Shown: positions 34,380 to 42,157 of the stretch, one piece after another
How the letters are laid out: every line of letters begins with the position of its first letter
Numbering within the stretch: the stretch's first letter is position 1
Assembly: GCA_913055795.1 (NCBI GenBank)
Contig: CAJXLA010000010.1
Coordinates: 1-42,157, forward strand
Direction: 5' to 3'
Length of the DNA stretch: 42,157 nucleotides
Source: an uncultured Alcanivorax sp.
GTDB lineage: Bacteria; Pseudomonadota; Gammaproteobacteria; Pseudomonadales; Alcanivoracaceae
Notes under the pieces: generated by a model
Database searches by the model: none
What the model saw: only the letters and a program-made list of their open reading frames with translations
Told to the model about the DNA's origin: nothing
Position numbers and translations under genes: made by a program

Positions 34380-35147
34380 TTATCCACACTCGCCGGCACA
34401 GTACGCCCGGGTAACGGGATGGCGTCCCCGGGTAAAGATCTGTTCGCGCCCGCCGGTTTCCACGACACAGCCGCAGTCGTTGTCGACCCAGCAGACCGTG
34501 ACCTGATCGGCGAGCCGCCGGGCCTGGGCCAGGTTATGGGTCACCATCAGAATGGTGTAGCGCCCCCGCAACGAATCGATGAGCTCTTCCACCGCGGCGC
34601 TGGCCATGGGATCAAGCGCGGAGCAGGGTTCATCCAGCAGCAACACCTCGGGTTCGAGTACCAGGGCCCGGGCCATGCACAGGCGTTGCTGCTGACCACC
34701 CGACAGCGTCAGCGCGGATCGGCCCAGGCGATTGTGCACTTCCTCCCAGAGGCCCACCGAACGCAACGCCTGCTCAGCCCGCTCGTCGCGTTCGCGTCTG
34801 GGCACGCCGTGCTCGGCCAGGGGGAAGCGCAAGTTATCGTGAATCGACAGCGGAAAGGGATTGGGTTGCTGAAACACCATGCCCACCGTGCGACGCAAGG
34901 AAGCGGCATCCGGCCATTGCCCCAGCGGCGACCCGTCCAGGGTTATGGTGCCGCGGGTGGTGCAGCCCGGAATGGTGTCGGTCAATCGGTTGATGCCCGC
35001 GAGCAGGCTGCTCTTGCCGCAACCGGACGGCCCCACCAGCGCCATGATCTCGCCGCTTTCCACGCGAAAAGAGGCATGGGCGATCGCGGCATGCTCCCCA
35101 TAGCGGACATGAACATCATCCAGTTCCAGCGTCGGCGGCTGCTTCAT
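34380..35147 (-). CDS. pstB: Phosphate ABC transporter ATP-binding protein PstB
   Basis: Cytoplasmic ATPase of a Pst-type importer. 255 residues with Walker A 'GPSGCGKSS' (39-47), Q-loop region 'VGMVFQQPNPFPLSI', signature 'LSGGQQQRLCMARAL' and Walker B 'VLLLDEPCSALDP', then 'ILMVTHNLAQARRLAD'. The 'NRLTDTIPG' segment after Walker A is typical of PstB. ATG 35147 overlaps the pstA stop (ATGA). Last gene of the cluster; no phoU follows. Confidence 0.9.
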   Translation of the reverse strand: MKQPPTLELDDVHVRYGEHAAIAHASFRVESGEIMALVGPSGCGKSSLLAGINRLTDTIPGCTTRGTITLDGSPLGQWPDAASLRRTVGMVFQQPNPFPLSIHDNLRFPLAEHGVPRRERDERAEQALRSVGLWEEVHNRLGRSALTLSGGQQQRLCMARALVLEPEVLLLDEPCSALDPMASAAVEELIDSLRGRYTILMVTHNLAQARRLADQVTVCWVDNDCGCVVETGGREQIFTRGRHPVTRAYCAGECG

Positions 35148-35977
35148 GCGTGTCCTCCTGCCCGGGACGGACGAATCAGGCCCCGGATCATCACATTGAT
35201 CAGGATCAGGGCGGCAATGAGCACCACGGCGGTGGCCGCGGCCCGGTCGGCACCGCCCGGTACATTCATGGCCATATCATAGATGTGCACACTCAGCGCG
35301 CGCCCGGAGTCCATCACCGAATCCGGCCGGCGCAACACATAACCGGCGGTAAACAGCAGCACGGCCGTCTCCGCCAGTGCCCGGCCCACGCTCAGGATCA
35401 CCCCGACGGCGATGCCGGGCGCGGCCGAGGGCACCAGGATGCGTGTGATCCAGCCGGTACGCGTGACGCCCAGTGCCGCCGCGGCCTGGCGATGGGCCCG
35501 GGGCACGGCGCGCAGCGCCTGCTCGGCGCTGCGGATCATCAACGGCAGCACCATGAACGACAGGGCGATACCGCCGCTGAGTAGAGAAAAGCCGAAGCCG
35601 AGCGTAATGGCCAGAAACTGATAACCGAACAAACCGAAGACGATGGACGGGGTCGCCGCCAGCACATCCAGCACAAAGCCCAGGCCGCGCTCGCGGCGCG
35701 AGCCGGGCGGCACCTGCTCGCTGAGATACAGCGCGCAGCCCAGGCCCACCGGAACCGCCACGGCCAGACAGACGGCCAGGATCCAGCCGGTACTGATCAT
35801 CAGCGACGCAATACCCCCGGCCTGACCCGCCTGGCGGGGATCCTGCAACAGAAAGGCCAGACTCAGTTCGTCGTGGCCCTGATCCCAGATCGCGAGCACC
35901 ATGGACACGACCGGCATCGCCACGGCCAACAGCAGCACGGCCCCGACCCCGGTAGCGACCCGATCACGCCGTACCAT
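35144..35977 (-). CDS. pstA: Phosphate ABC transporter permease PstA
   Basis: Inner-membrane permease with six predicted helices in 277 residues. The transmission loop is seen in 'AAAALGVTRTGWITRILVPSAAPGIAVGVILSVGRALAETAVLLF' (EAA motif, about 185-230); 'LDVLAATPSIVFGLFGYQF' is conserved in PstA. It overlaps pstC by 14 nt and pstB by 4 nt. It pairs with PstC to form the channel. Confidence 0.9.
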   Translation of the reverse strand: MVRRDRVATGVGAVLLLAVAMPVVSMVLAIWDQGHDELSLAFLLQDPRQAGQAGGIASLMISTGWILAVCLAVAVPVGLGCALYLSEQVPPGSRRERGLGFVLDVLAATPSIVFGLFGYQFLAITLGFGFSLLSGGIALSFMVLPLMIRSAEQALRAVPRAHRQAAAALGVTRTGWITRILVPSAAPGIAVGVILSVGRALAETAVLLFTAGYVLRRPDSVMDSGRALSVHIYDMAMNVPGGADRAAATAVVLIAALILINVMIRGLIRPSRAGGHA

Positions 35978-36803
35978 GATGCCTCCGCCCCAGCCGCCAG
36001 GACAGCGCCAGCAACGCCATGGTGACCAGCATCAACAGCAGGCCGCTGGCAAACAGCGCGATACGGTGATCCCCGGCGGCATAGCTCATTTCCAGCGCGA
36101 TGTTCGCGGTCAGGGTACGCACGGGTTCAAAAACCGAACCGGGCCACTGGACCACATTGCCACAGACCATGAGCACCGCCATGGTCTCGCCCAGCGCCCG
36201 GCCGAACTGCAACACCACGCCGCTGGCAATAGCCGGCGCCGTGTGCGGCAACACCACGCGCCGCAACATACCCACCCGGGACAAGGCCAGTGCCGCGCCG
36301 GCATGGAGCCAGTCGGGCGGGACCTGGGCGAGCGCGGCATCGGTCACCAGCAGCGCCAGCGGCAGAATCATCAGCGCCAGCACCAGCGAACCGGCGAGCC
36401 AGGACGCCCCCGGCGGGACCCAGCCGTTGATCCAGGGCACCAGGACCAGCAGCCCCCAGAGGCCGTAGACCACGGACGGGATACCGGCCATGAGCGCAAA
36501 CAACGCCAGCGCCGGTCGCCGCAACCACCCGGGGGCGAAGTAACGCAACCAGGCGGCCAGCGCCACCGCCAGGGGTGCAGCCAGAACCAGCGCCAGCACC
36601 GCCACCGCCAGGGAACCGGCGATCATCGCGGCCATGCCGAACTCACCGTCGCCCGGATACCACTGGCGGGCCAGCAGCTCCATGCCCTGTTGCGCGATAA
36701 AGGGAGCCGTCCGCCCGATCAACAGCACCACTATGCCGCCCAGCACCAGGGCGGCCAGCATCGCGCTCAGCCAGAGCAGGCGGTGCAGCCAGCGGTCAGC
36801 CAC
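35964..36803 (-). CDS. pstC: Phosphate ABC transporter permease PstC
   Basis: 279 residues, about six transmembrane helices. 'ALMAGIPSVVYGLWGLLVLVPW' and the EAA loop 'AGAALALSRVGMLRRVVLPHTAPAIASGVVLQFGRALGETMAVLMVCGN' are characteristic. It overlaps pstS by 8 nt and pstA by 14 nt, a fully coupled operon. Slightly shorter than E. coli PstC. Confidence 0.9.
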   Translation of the reverse strand: MADRWLHRLLWLSAMLAALVLGGIVVLLIGRTAPFIAQQGMELLARQWYPGDGEFGMAAMIAGSLAVAVLALVLAAPLAVALAAWLRYFAPGWLRRPALALFALMAGIPSVVYGLWGLLVLVPWINGWVPPGASWLAGSLVLALMILPLALLVTDAALAQVPPDWLHAGAALALSRVGMLRRVVLPHTAPAIASGVVLQFGRALGETMAVLMVCGNVVQWPGSVFEPVRTLTANIALEMSYAAGDHRIALFASGLLLMLVTMALLALSWRLGRRHHGTA

Positions 36804-37596
36804 GGGCGGGGACGAAGTAGTGCTTGCGATAGAGATCGGCTACCTCGTCCGACCGGGCAAAGTCGAGAAAGCGCTGCACCATGGCCGAGCGCTGACCGGT
36901 TGTGATCAGATTGAGATCACGGCCCAGCGGATAACGTCCCGCGCCCACGGTCGACGTGCTGGCAGCGACGCCGTCGAGTTCCAGCAGGCGAATGGCCGTG
37001 CCCGCACCGGCCTCGTACTCGGCCGCACCCACAGAGACATAGCCGATCGCGGCGGGCGCCGAGGCCACCGCCTGGATGCCCTGCTGATTCTCGCCAATGA
37101 CCATGTCCGCCTCCACATTGCGGTTATCCAGCCCGAAATACTCCACAAAGCGCGTCAGGGTGGCGCGGCCGCTGGACTTGTTGATCACGGTCACGGGCCG
37201 CTCGGTCCAGCCGAGCGCCTGCCAGTTGTCGGTCTCGCCGCGGTAGAGGGCACGCACCTCGGCCCGTGTGATCGCATCCACCGGGTTGTCCGCGTTGACG
37301 ATCATGGCGATGCCGTCGCGGGCGACCACGACGGGATCCAGATCCTTTTCACTGGCATCGAGGGCGCGGCTGACCATGCCGATATCCGCCAGCCCCTGGC
37401 GCACATCATTGATGCCGCGACCGGAGCCGCCGCTTTGCACGTCCACCTCGATCCCGGTGTCCTTCTCGAAACGCTCTGCTACTTCGGTGATCACCGGAGC
37501 CAGGGTGCTCGAACCCGTGACCACCAGCTTGTCACCGCCCTGGCCGCACCCGGCCAGGCCGAGACTCAGTACCGCCATCGCGATCAGACGCGTCAT
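36796..37596 (-). CDS. pstS: Phosphate-type ABC transporter substrate-binding lipoprotein (PstS-like)
   Basis: 266 residues. The lipobox LAGC at about 14-17 predicts a lipoprotein anchored in the periplasm. Ligand-site motifs of the PstS family are 'VVTGSSTLAPV', 'QSGGSGRGINDV', 'DIGMVSRAL' and 'VINKSSGRATLTRF'. It is shorter than the classical ~320-residue PstS and belongs to the compact group. Phosphate is the expected ligand; since arsenate is its analogue and arsM is divergent, arsenate/phosphate discrimination could be relevant, which is inference. AAGGAG lies 7 nt before ATG 37596. Confidence 0.87.
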   Translation of the reverse strand: MTRLIAMAVLSLGLAGCGQGGDKLVVTGSSTLAPVITEVAERFEKDTGIEVDVQSGGSGRGINDVRQGLADIGMVSRALDASEKDLDPVVVARDGIAMIVNADNPVDAITRAEVRALYRGETDNWQALGWTERPVTVINKSSGRATLTRFVEYFGLDNRNVEADMVIGENQQGIQAVASAPAAIGYVSVGAAEYEAGAGTAIRLLELDGVAASTSTVGAGRYPLGRDLNLITTGQRSAMVQRFLDFARSDEVADLYRKHYFVPARG

Positions 37597-37647
37597 GGAG
37601 TTGCTCCTTTACCCATTCGTGACCTGTCGATGCAGTCGAGGTACCGA

Positions 37648-37672
37648 TGTTACAGCGGTTCCGCTTGTAACA
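37648..37672. promoter_or_regulatory. Palindromic operator candidate in the pstS/arsM divergent promoter
   Basis: TGTTACA (37648-37654) and TGTAACA (37666-37672) are perfect inverted half-sites flanking an AGCGG-TT-CCGCT core that is itself palindromic. It lies 52 nt before pstS and 65 nt before arsM, suited to control both. It does not look like a canonical PHO box (direct TGTCA repeats) or a known ArsR site. Confidence 0.55.
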
Positions 37673-37736
37673 CGGCGGCCGGCGGCGCATCGTAGGAGCA
37701 TTCAGTGATCAGCCACGGATGCACAAGGAGCCGTCC

Positions 37737-38783
37737 ATGCACGAAAGTGTTCAGGACTATTACGGTCAGCAGCTCACCAGCAACGAAGATCTCCAGACCT
37801 CCGCCTGCTGCGACCAGACCCCGCCCGATCATCTCAAGCCGCTACTGTCGCAGCTGCATGACGACATCCTGGCGCGCTACTACGGCTGCGGCCTGGTCGC
37901 ACCGGCGGCACTGGAAGGCGCCCGGGTACTGGATCTGGGCTGCGGTGCCGGCCGCGACGTCTACCTGCTCTCCGCGCTGGTGGGCGAGACCGGTGAGGTG
38001 GTGGGTGTGGACATGACCGACGAACAGCTCGAAGTAGCCCGGCGCTACCAGGACTACCACCGCCAGCAGTTCGGCTTTGCCGAGAGCAATGTCCGTTTTC
38101 TTCACGGCTATCTGGAACAACTGGATGAGCTGCCGCTGGACGCCGGCTATTTCGACGTTGTGATTTCCAACTGCGTGATCAATCTGTGCACCGACAAGCC
38201 AGCGGTCCTGAACAGCGTCAAACGCTTGCTCAAACCCGGCGGCGAATTCTATTTTTCCGATGTCTATGCCGATCGCCGGATCCCGGAGCACCTCAAGGCC
38301 GACCCGGTGCTCTACGGCGAATGCCTGTCGGGCGCACTCTACTGGAACGACTTTCAAAATCTGGGCAAGGCCTGCGGCTTCGCCGATCCGCGCCTGGTGG
38401 AATCGCGCCGGCTCGAAATCAACAATGCGGATATCGAGGCGAAGCTGGGCAATGCCCGCTTTTATTCCGCCACCTACCGGCTGTTCAATATCGACGAGCT
38501 GGAACCAGCCTGCGAGGACTACGGCCAGGCGGTGATCTACCAGGGCAGCCTGGATGACCATCCCAATGGTTTTCTGCTCAACGAACACCATTACATCGAA
38601 ACCGGCAAGGTCTTTCCGGTCTGCGGCAATACCTGGCTGATGCTCGAGCGCAGCCGCTTCCGGGAGCATTTCCGCTTCATCGGCGACTTCAGCACCCACT
38701 ACGGCATCTTCCCCGGCTGTGGGCTGTCGATTCCCTTCACCGATGACACCGAAAGCGGTTCCGAAGACGGAGGCTGCTGCTGA
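37737..38783 (+). CDS. arsM: Arsenite methyltransferase ArsM
   Basis: SAM-dependent methylation of As(III). 348 residues from ATG 37737, chosen because AAGGAG lies 6 nt upstream; the in-frame ATG at 37719 has none. SAM motif 'VLDLGCGAGRDVYLL' at about 64-78. Candidate arsenic-binding cysteines: the N-terminal pair C24-C25 in 'TSACCDQ', C51, C146 in 'ISNCVINLC' and C196 in 'LYGECLSGALYW', the last two matching the conserved pair of characterised ArsM. The C-terminus is extended ('VFPVCGNTW', 'GIFPGCGLSIPF') and ends in GGCC. This long type resembles ArsM proteins annotated near arsenosugar-biosynthesis genes. The stop overlaps the next start (TGATG). Confidence 0.92.
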   Translation: MHESVQDYYGQQLTSNEDLQTSACCDQTPPDHLKPLLSQLHDDILARYYGCGLVAPAALEGARVLDLGCGAGRDVYLLSALVGETGEVVGVDMTDEQLEVARRYQDYHRQQFGFAESNVRFLHGYLEQLDELPLDAGYFDVVISNCVINLCTDKPAVLNSVKRLLKPGGEFYFSDVYADRRIPEHLKADPVLYGECLSGALYWNDFQNLGKACGFADPRLVESRRLEINNADIEAKLGNARFYSATYRLFNIDELEPACEDYGQAVIYQGSLDDHPNGFLLNEHHYIETGKVFPVCGNTWLMLERSRFREHFRFIGDFSTHYGIFPGCGLSIPFTDDTESGSEDGGCC

Positions 38784-40930
38784 TGAATCCGCGCAAGCTT
38801 GTTCTGGTGGCGGTCATTGCCGCCGCCGTAATCGCCTTTTTCGCCCTCGATCTGAACCAGTACTTGACCCTGGATTACCTCAAGGCGCAGCAGGAATCCT
38901 TCCAGGCTCTGACGCGCGAGCATCCGGTGCTGGTGCTGGGTTCCTTCTTCGTGCTCTATGTGGTGGTGGTGGCCTTGAGCCTGCCCGGCGCGGCCGTGAT
39001 GACCCTGGCCGCGGGCGCGCTCTTCGGCTTTCTGCCGGCGCTGATTCTGGTCTCCTTTGCCTCCAGCATCGGCGCCACGGTTGCCTTCCTGGTAGCGCGT
39101 TTTCTTTTTCATGACGCGGTTCAGGAAAAATTCGGCAACCGGCTGAAAACGATCAATGAAGGCGTGCGCAAGGACGGCGCCTTCTACCTGTTTTCCATGC
39201 GCCTGGTCCCGGCCATTCCGTTTTTCGTCATCAACCTGCTGATGGCGCTCACCCCCATCAAGACCTGGACCTTCTACTGGGTCAGCCAGGTGGGCATGCT
39301 CGCCGGCACCGCCGTCTATGTGAACGCCGGCACCCAGCTGGGCCAGCTGGAATCCCTGGGTGGGCTGCTGAGTCCGGAACTGATCGGCTCCTTCCTGTTG
39401 CTGGCGATCTTTCCCTGGATCGCGCGCTGGATTCGTGATCGGGCCCGGGCGGTCGAGGTCTACAAGGGCTGGACGAAGCCGAAATCCTTTGACCGCAACA
39501 TGGTGGTCATCGGCGGCGGCTCCGCCGGACTGGTCTCCGCCTATATCGCGGCCACGGTGAAGGCCAGTGTCAGTCTGGTGGAAAAGGACAAAATGGGAGG
39601 CGACTGTCTCAATACCGGCTGTGTGCCCTCCAAGACATTGATCAAGAGCGCGCGCACGGCGGCGCTTTCGAATCAGGCCGAATCCCTCGGGTTCCGTTCC
39701 ATTCAGACAGACTTCCGGTTTCCCGATGTCATGGACCGGGTCCAGCGGGTCATCAAAAAAATCGAGCCCCATGATTCGGTGGAACGGTTCGAAGCCCTGG
39801 GCGTGGACTGCATCCAGGGCAGCGCCAAACTGGTTTCTCCCTGGGAGGTAGAAATCGAGGAAAACCGGGAAACACGGCGCCTGACCACCCGCTCGGTGGT
39901 TCTGGCGTCCGGTGCGGCGCCTCTTGTGCCCCCGATCCCCGGACTCGACGAAACCGGCTATCTCACCTCGGACAGCCTCTGGTCCCTGCGCGAACAGCCC
40001 GAACGTCTGCTGGTGCTGGGCGGCGGCCCCATCGGCTGCGAGCTGGCCCAGGCCTTCGCCCGGCTGGGTTCCCGGGTCACCCAGGTGGAGATGCTGGATC
40101 AGTTGATGGGCCGCGAGGACGGCGACGCCGCCGAGTCGGTGCACGCCGCGCTGGCACAGGACGGCGTCGACGTGCGGCTCGGGCACAAGGCCACACGCTT
40201 TGCGCTGGAAAACGGCGAGAAGGTCCTCTACGCGGACAGCGGTCAGGGCGAAGAGCGCATCGTCTTCGATCAGGTGCTGCTGGCGCTGGGCCGACGCGCA
40301 AGGCGCGAGGGTCTGGGCCTGGACACCCTGGGCATCGAGACCAATGCCACGGGCGCGTTGGAGACCAACGAATTCCTGCAGACCCGCTATCCCAATATCT
40401 ACGCCTGCGGGGACGCCGCCGGCCCCTTCCAGTTCACTCATGCGGCGGCGCACCAGGCCTGGCACGCGGCGGTGAACGCCCTCTTTGGCCGCTTCAAGAA
40501 GTTCAAGGTGGATTACCGCGTGATGCCGTGGACCACCTTTACCGAACCGGAAGTCGCACGCGTGGGCGTCAGCGAACGCGAAGCGGACGAACAGGGCCTC
40601 GACTACGAGGTGACCCGCTACGGCATCGATGATCTGGACCGCGCCATGACCGAAGAGGCGGACTTCGGTTTCGTGAAGGTGATTACCGCGCGGGGCTCGG
40701 ACAAGATCCTGGGCGCGACCATTGTGGGTGAACACGCGGGCGAGCTGATCACCGAGTTCATTCTGGCGATGAAACACGGACTGGGGCTCAACAAGATCCT
40801 GGGCACCATCCATGTTTACCCCACCTTCTCGGAGGCGAACAAGTTTGCCGCGGGCGAGTGGAAAAAGGCCCATGCGCCCGAGAAGATCCTCAATTGGCTG
40901 GAACACTTCCATCGGCTGGGCCGCCGTTAG
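38783..40930 (+). CDS. Fusion of a TVP38/TMEM64 (VTT) membrane domain and a flavin disulfide reductase
   Basis: 715 residues. About 1-225 is a membrane domain of the TVP38/TMEM64 (SNARE-associated/DedA-like) type: 'LSLPGAAVMTLAAGALFGFLPAL', 'FGNRLKTINEGVRKDGAFYLFSMRLVPAIPFFVINLLMALT'. From about 235 a mercuric-reductase/lipoamide-dehydrogenase-like flavoprotein follows: FAD loop 'MVVIGGGSAGLVSAY', redox-active C275-x4-C280 in 'GGDCLNTGCVPSK', NAD(P) loop 'LLVLGGGPIGCELAQAF', 'NIYACGDAAG', and dimerisation domain 'HVYPTFSEANKFAAGEW'. Where most family members have the catalytic His (HPT) this has Tyr679 (HVYPT), as in MerA. The substrate is unknown. Coupling to arsM (1-nt overlap) suggests arsenic or thiol redox work at the membrane, which is inference. 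Confidence 0.88.
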   Translation: MNPRKLVLVAVIAAAVIAFFALDLNQYLTLDYLKAQQESFQALTREHPVLVLGSFFVLYVVVVALSLPGAAVMTLAAGALFGFLPALILVSFASSIGATVAFLVARFLFHDAVQEKFGNRLKTINEGVRKDGAFYLFSMRLVPAIPFFVINLLMALTPIKTWTFYWVSQVGMLAGTAVYVNAGTQLGQLESLGGLLSPELIGSFLLLAIFPWIARWIRDRARAVEVYKGWTKPKSFDRNMVVIGGGSAGLVSAYIAATVKASVSLVEKDKMGGDCLNTGCVPSKTLIKSARTAALSNQAESLGFRSIQTDFRFPDVMDRVQRVIKKIEPHDSVERFEALGVDCIQGSAKLVSPWEVEIEENRETRRLTTRSVVLASGAAPLVPPIPGLDETGYLTSDSLWSLREQPERLLVLGGGPIGCELAQAFARLGSRVTQVEMLDQLMGREDGDAAESVHAALAQDGVDVRLGHKATRFALENGEKVLYADSGQGEERIVFDQVLLALGRRARREGLGLDTLGIETNATGALETNEFLQTRYPNIYACGDAAGPFQFTHAAAHQAWHAAVNALFGRFKKFKVDYRVMPWTTFTEPEVARVGVSEREADEQGLDYEVTRYGIDDLDRAMTEEADFGFVKVITARGSDKILGATIVGEHAGELITEFILAMKHGLGLNKILGTIHVYPTFSEANKFAAGEWKKAHAPEKILNWLEHFHRLGRR

Positions 40931-41054
40931 CGTTCATCCGGCGCCCATTCGGGCGGTGCGCGTGGGCTCTCACGCCACCTCCACCGGGTGGCCGTAACAT
41001 ACGCCGGACGGATGCATCCCTTCCGGGGATCAACGAGACAACATCAAAACCGGC
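40931..41054 (+). other. GC-rich inverted repeats between reductase-fusion gene and DUF547 gene
   Basis: Several stem candidates: CATCCGGCG (40934-40942) opposite CGCCGGACGGATG (41001-41013), and inside it GGTGCGCGTG against CACGCCACC (40958-40982). They could attenuate or process the transcript. No U tract is seen. Confidence 0.35.
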
Positions 41055-41064
41055 AAGGAGAATC

Positions 41065-41862
41065 ATGATGCGGGCTGCTTTCACCCTGTTGTTGATGCTG
41101 GCCATGGCACCCGCCCAGGCCTTCGATCATGCCACCTGGAATGAGCTTCTGGAAAAGCATGTTTCCTGGGTCCGGGGCGGCGACGCCGCGGCCGTGGATT
41201 ATGAAGGTTTCGCTCAGGACCGGGACGAGCTCAAGCGCTATCTGGCGCAACTGTCGGACCTGGAGCAAGACCGCTACGACGAAATGAACCGGGACCAGAA
41301 GCTCGCCTTTCTGATCAATGCGTACAACGCTTTTACCGTGGAGTTGATCCTGCGCCACTACCCCGAGATTGATTCCATCAAGGAAATCGGCAACCTTTTC
41401 CGTCAGCCGTGGGATATCGAATTTTTCGAACTGCTGGGCGAGGAGCGCAAACTCAACGAACTGGAACACAAGATGATCCGGGTCTGGTTCGATGAACCCC
41501 TGATTCACTTCGTGGTCAACTGTGCTTCCGTGGGCTGCCCGGCCCTGCGGCCCGAAGCACTCACCGGTGAACACCTGGATCGGCAAATGCACGACAGCGC
41601 CCGGCGCTTCCTCGGCGATGCCAGCCGCAACCGCTTCGACGCGGAAGAGGACGAGCTGCAGGTTTCGCCCATCTTTGACTGGTACGGCAAGGACTTCAAG
41701 GCGAGCGGCGGGGTCAAGGGCTTTCTCGCCAACTACGCGGAGCAGTTAAGCGATAACAAAGAGACGCGCTTACGTATCCGCAACGGCAACTATGACCTCG
41801 AATACACCAGCTATGACTGGGACCTGAATATTCGCGAGAACATCACGGGCAAGGACGAATGA
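41065..41862 (+). CDS. DUF547-domain secreted protein
   Basis: 265 residues (264 from the ATG at 41068, which lies a better 7 nt from AAGGAG). Signal peptide 'MMRAAFTLLLMLAMAPAQA', cleavage before FDH. The DUF547 signature includes 'FLINAYNAFTVELILRHYP', 'IRVWFDEPLIHFVVNCASVGCPALRPEALTGEHLDRQM' and 'VSPIFDWYGKDF', with conserved His and Cys. Fold and context suggest a periplasmic enzyme; function is unestablished. It lies 134 nt after the reductase fusion in the same direction, and overlaps the next gene by 4 nt. Confidence 0.87.
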   Translation: MMRAAFTLLLMLAMAPAQAFDHATWNELLEKHVSWVRGGDAAAVDYEGFAQDRDELKRYLAQLSDLEQDRYDEMNRDQKLAFLINAYNAFTVELILRHYPEIDSIKEIGNLFRQPWDIEFFELLGEERKLNELEHKMIRVWFDEPLIHFVVNCASVGCPALRPEALTGEHLDRQMHDSARRFLGDASRNRFDAEEDELQVSPIFDWYGKDFKASGGVKGFLANYAEQLSDNKETRLRIRNGNYDLEYTSYDWDLNIRENITGKDE

Positions 41863-42157
41863 GGGCGTTGCAGGCAAGCTGGCAATCCTTTCGCAGTCTG
41901 CCCGCCTGGGTGCAGATCTGGGTAGGCCTGATTCTGGTGCCGGCGAATGCGCTGCCCTTCTTCCTCCTGAATACCTGGGCGGGCGCGGCCGGCGCCATCG
42001 CCGCGATCGTCGTGATCGCCACCAATGGCCCCATCATGCTCTGGTATCAGGGCATGAACCGGGCATTGTCTTTACCCCATCTTGTAGCGTGGATTCCGCT
42101 GGAAATTGCCCTGATTCTGCGTGCGCTCGGGATGGTGGGTACGGGCAACCCCGCGGG
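41859..42157 (+). CDS. Small integral membrane protein, 3' end beyond window
   Basis: ATG 41859 overlaps the DUF547 stop (ATGA), and the frame is open to the last base (99 codons seen). It begins 'MRALQASWQSFRSLPAWVQI' and has hydrophobic helices at about 19-36, 44-57 and 77-92. 'NGPIMLWYQGMNRALSLPHLVAW' links the last two. I do not recognise a family with certainty. Coupling to the DUF547 gene implies co-expression with the arsM cluster. Confidence 0.7.
   Translation, partial: MRALQASWQSFRSLPAWVQIWVGLILVPANALPFFLLNTWAGAAGAIAAIVVIATNGPIMLWYQGMNRALSLPHLVAWIPLEIALILRALGMVGTGNPA

Noticed and set aside
37597-37736. PHO box upstream of pstS
   Set aside because: No direct TGTCA-type repeats with the required spacing; the visible signal is an inverted TGTTACA palindrome.
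38699-40912. Minus-strand frame of more than 700 codons
   Set aside because: Mirror of the reductase fusion gene; no start signal and no recognisable domain.

Overview
The window reads as chromosome from a GC-rich gammaproteobacterium. Evidence for this is the fadBA order, the nrdR-ribD-ribE-ribBA-ribH-nusB-thiL-pgpA run, the xseB-ispA-dxs run, and the presence of ettA and dusC. An intact ectoine synthase and a Na+/solute symporter suggest a salt-exposed lifestyle. A halophilic or sulfur-oxidiser-like lineage is plausible, but the sequence alone does not fix the genus.

Layout. (1) 1-347: the 3' end of an AT-richer SF1 helicase gene, probably the edge of a foreign island. (2) 450-3803 (-): fadBA beta-oxidation operon. 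(3) 3804-8259: recJ, flanked by several families of short palindromic intergenic repeats, then a convergent sodium/solute symporter. (4) 8607-11413: a solitary ectC, then a membrane-anchored metallo-beta-lactamase-fold protein coupled to a predicted outer-membrane protein. (5) 11523-16436: dusC, a hotdog thioesterase, and xseB-ispA-dxs (isoprenoid precursor supply). (6) 16549-26554 (-): a GGDEF cyclase, then the pgpA / NDH-2-like / thiL / nusB / ribH / ribBA / ribE / ribD / nrdR cluster, and glyA. (7) 26772-30652 (+): ettA followed by PilZ, ECF sigma factor, small zinc-finger protein and DUF3179 genes. (8) 30743-34180 (+): ZIP-like transporter, NrtS-like small membrane protein, LpxR-like lipid A deacylase, and a TetR regulator with an AhpD-like gene, both preceded by the same palindrome. 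(9) 34380-42157: a pstSCAB-type transporter (-) divergent from arsM, a membrane-domain/flavin disulfide-reductase fusion, a DUF547 protein and a membrane protein cut by the window end.

The housekeeping part is conventional, with tight spacing and start/stop overlaps. The less usual parts are the arsM / fusion reductase / DUF547 module facing pstSCAB, the PilZ-ECF-zinc-finger-DUF3179 string, the orphan ectC, the TetR/AhpD pair with matching GGACC-N4-GGTCC operators, and the dense gene-end repeats. Those repeats include perfect hairpins that enclose stop codons, and a 192-bp inverted-repeat element whose end runs into the glyA stop codon. No rRNA, tRNA, CRISPR array or complete insertion sequence was seen.
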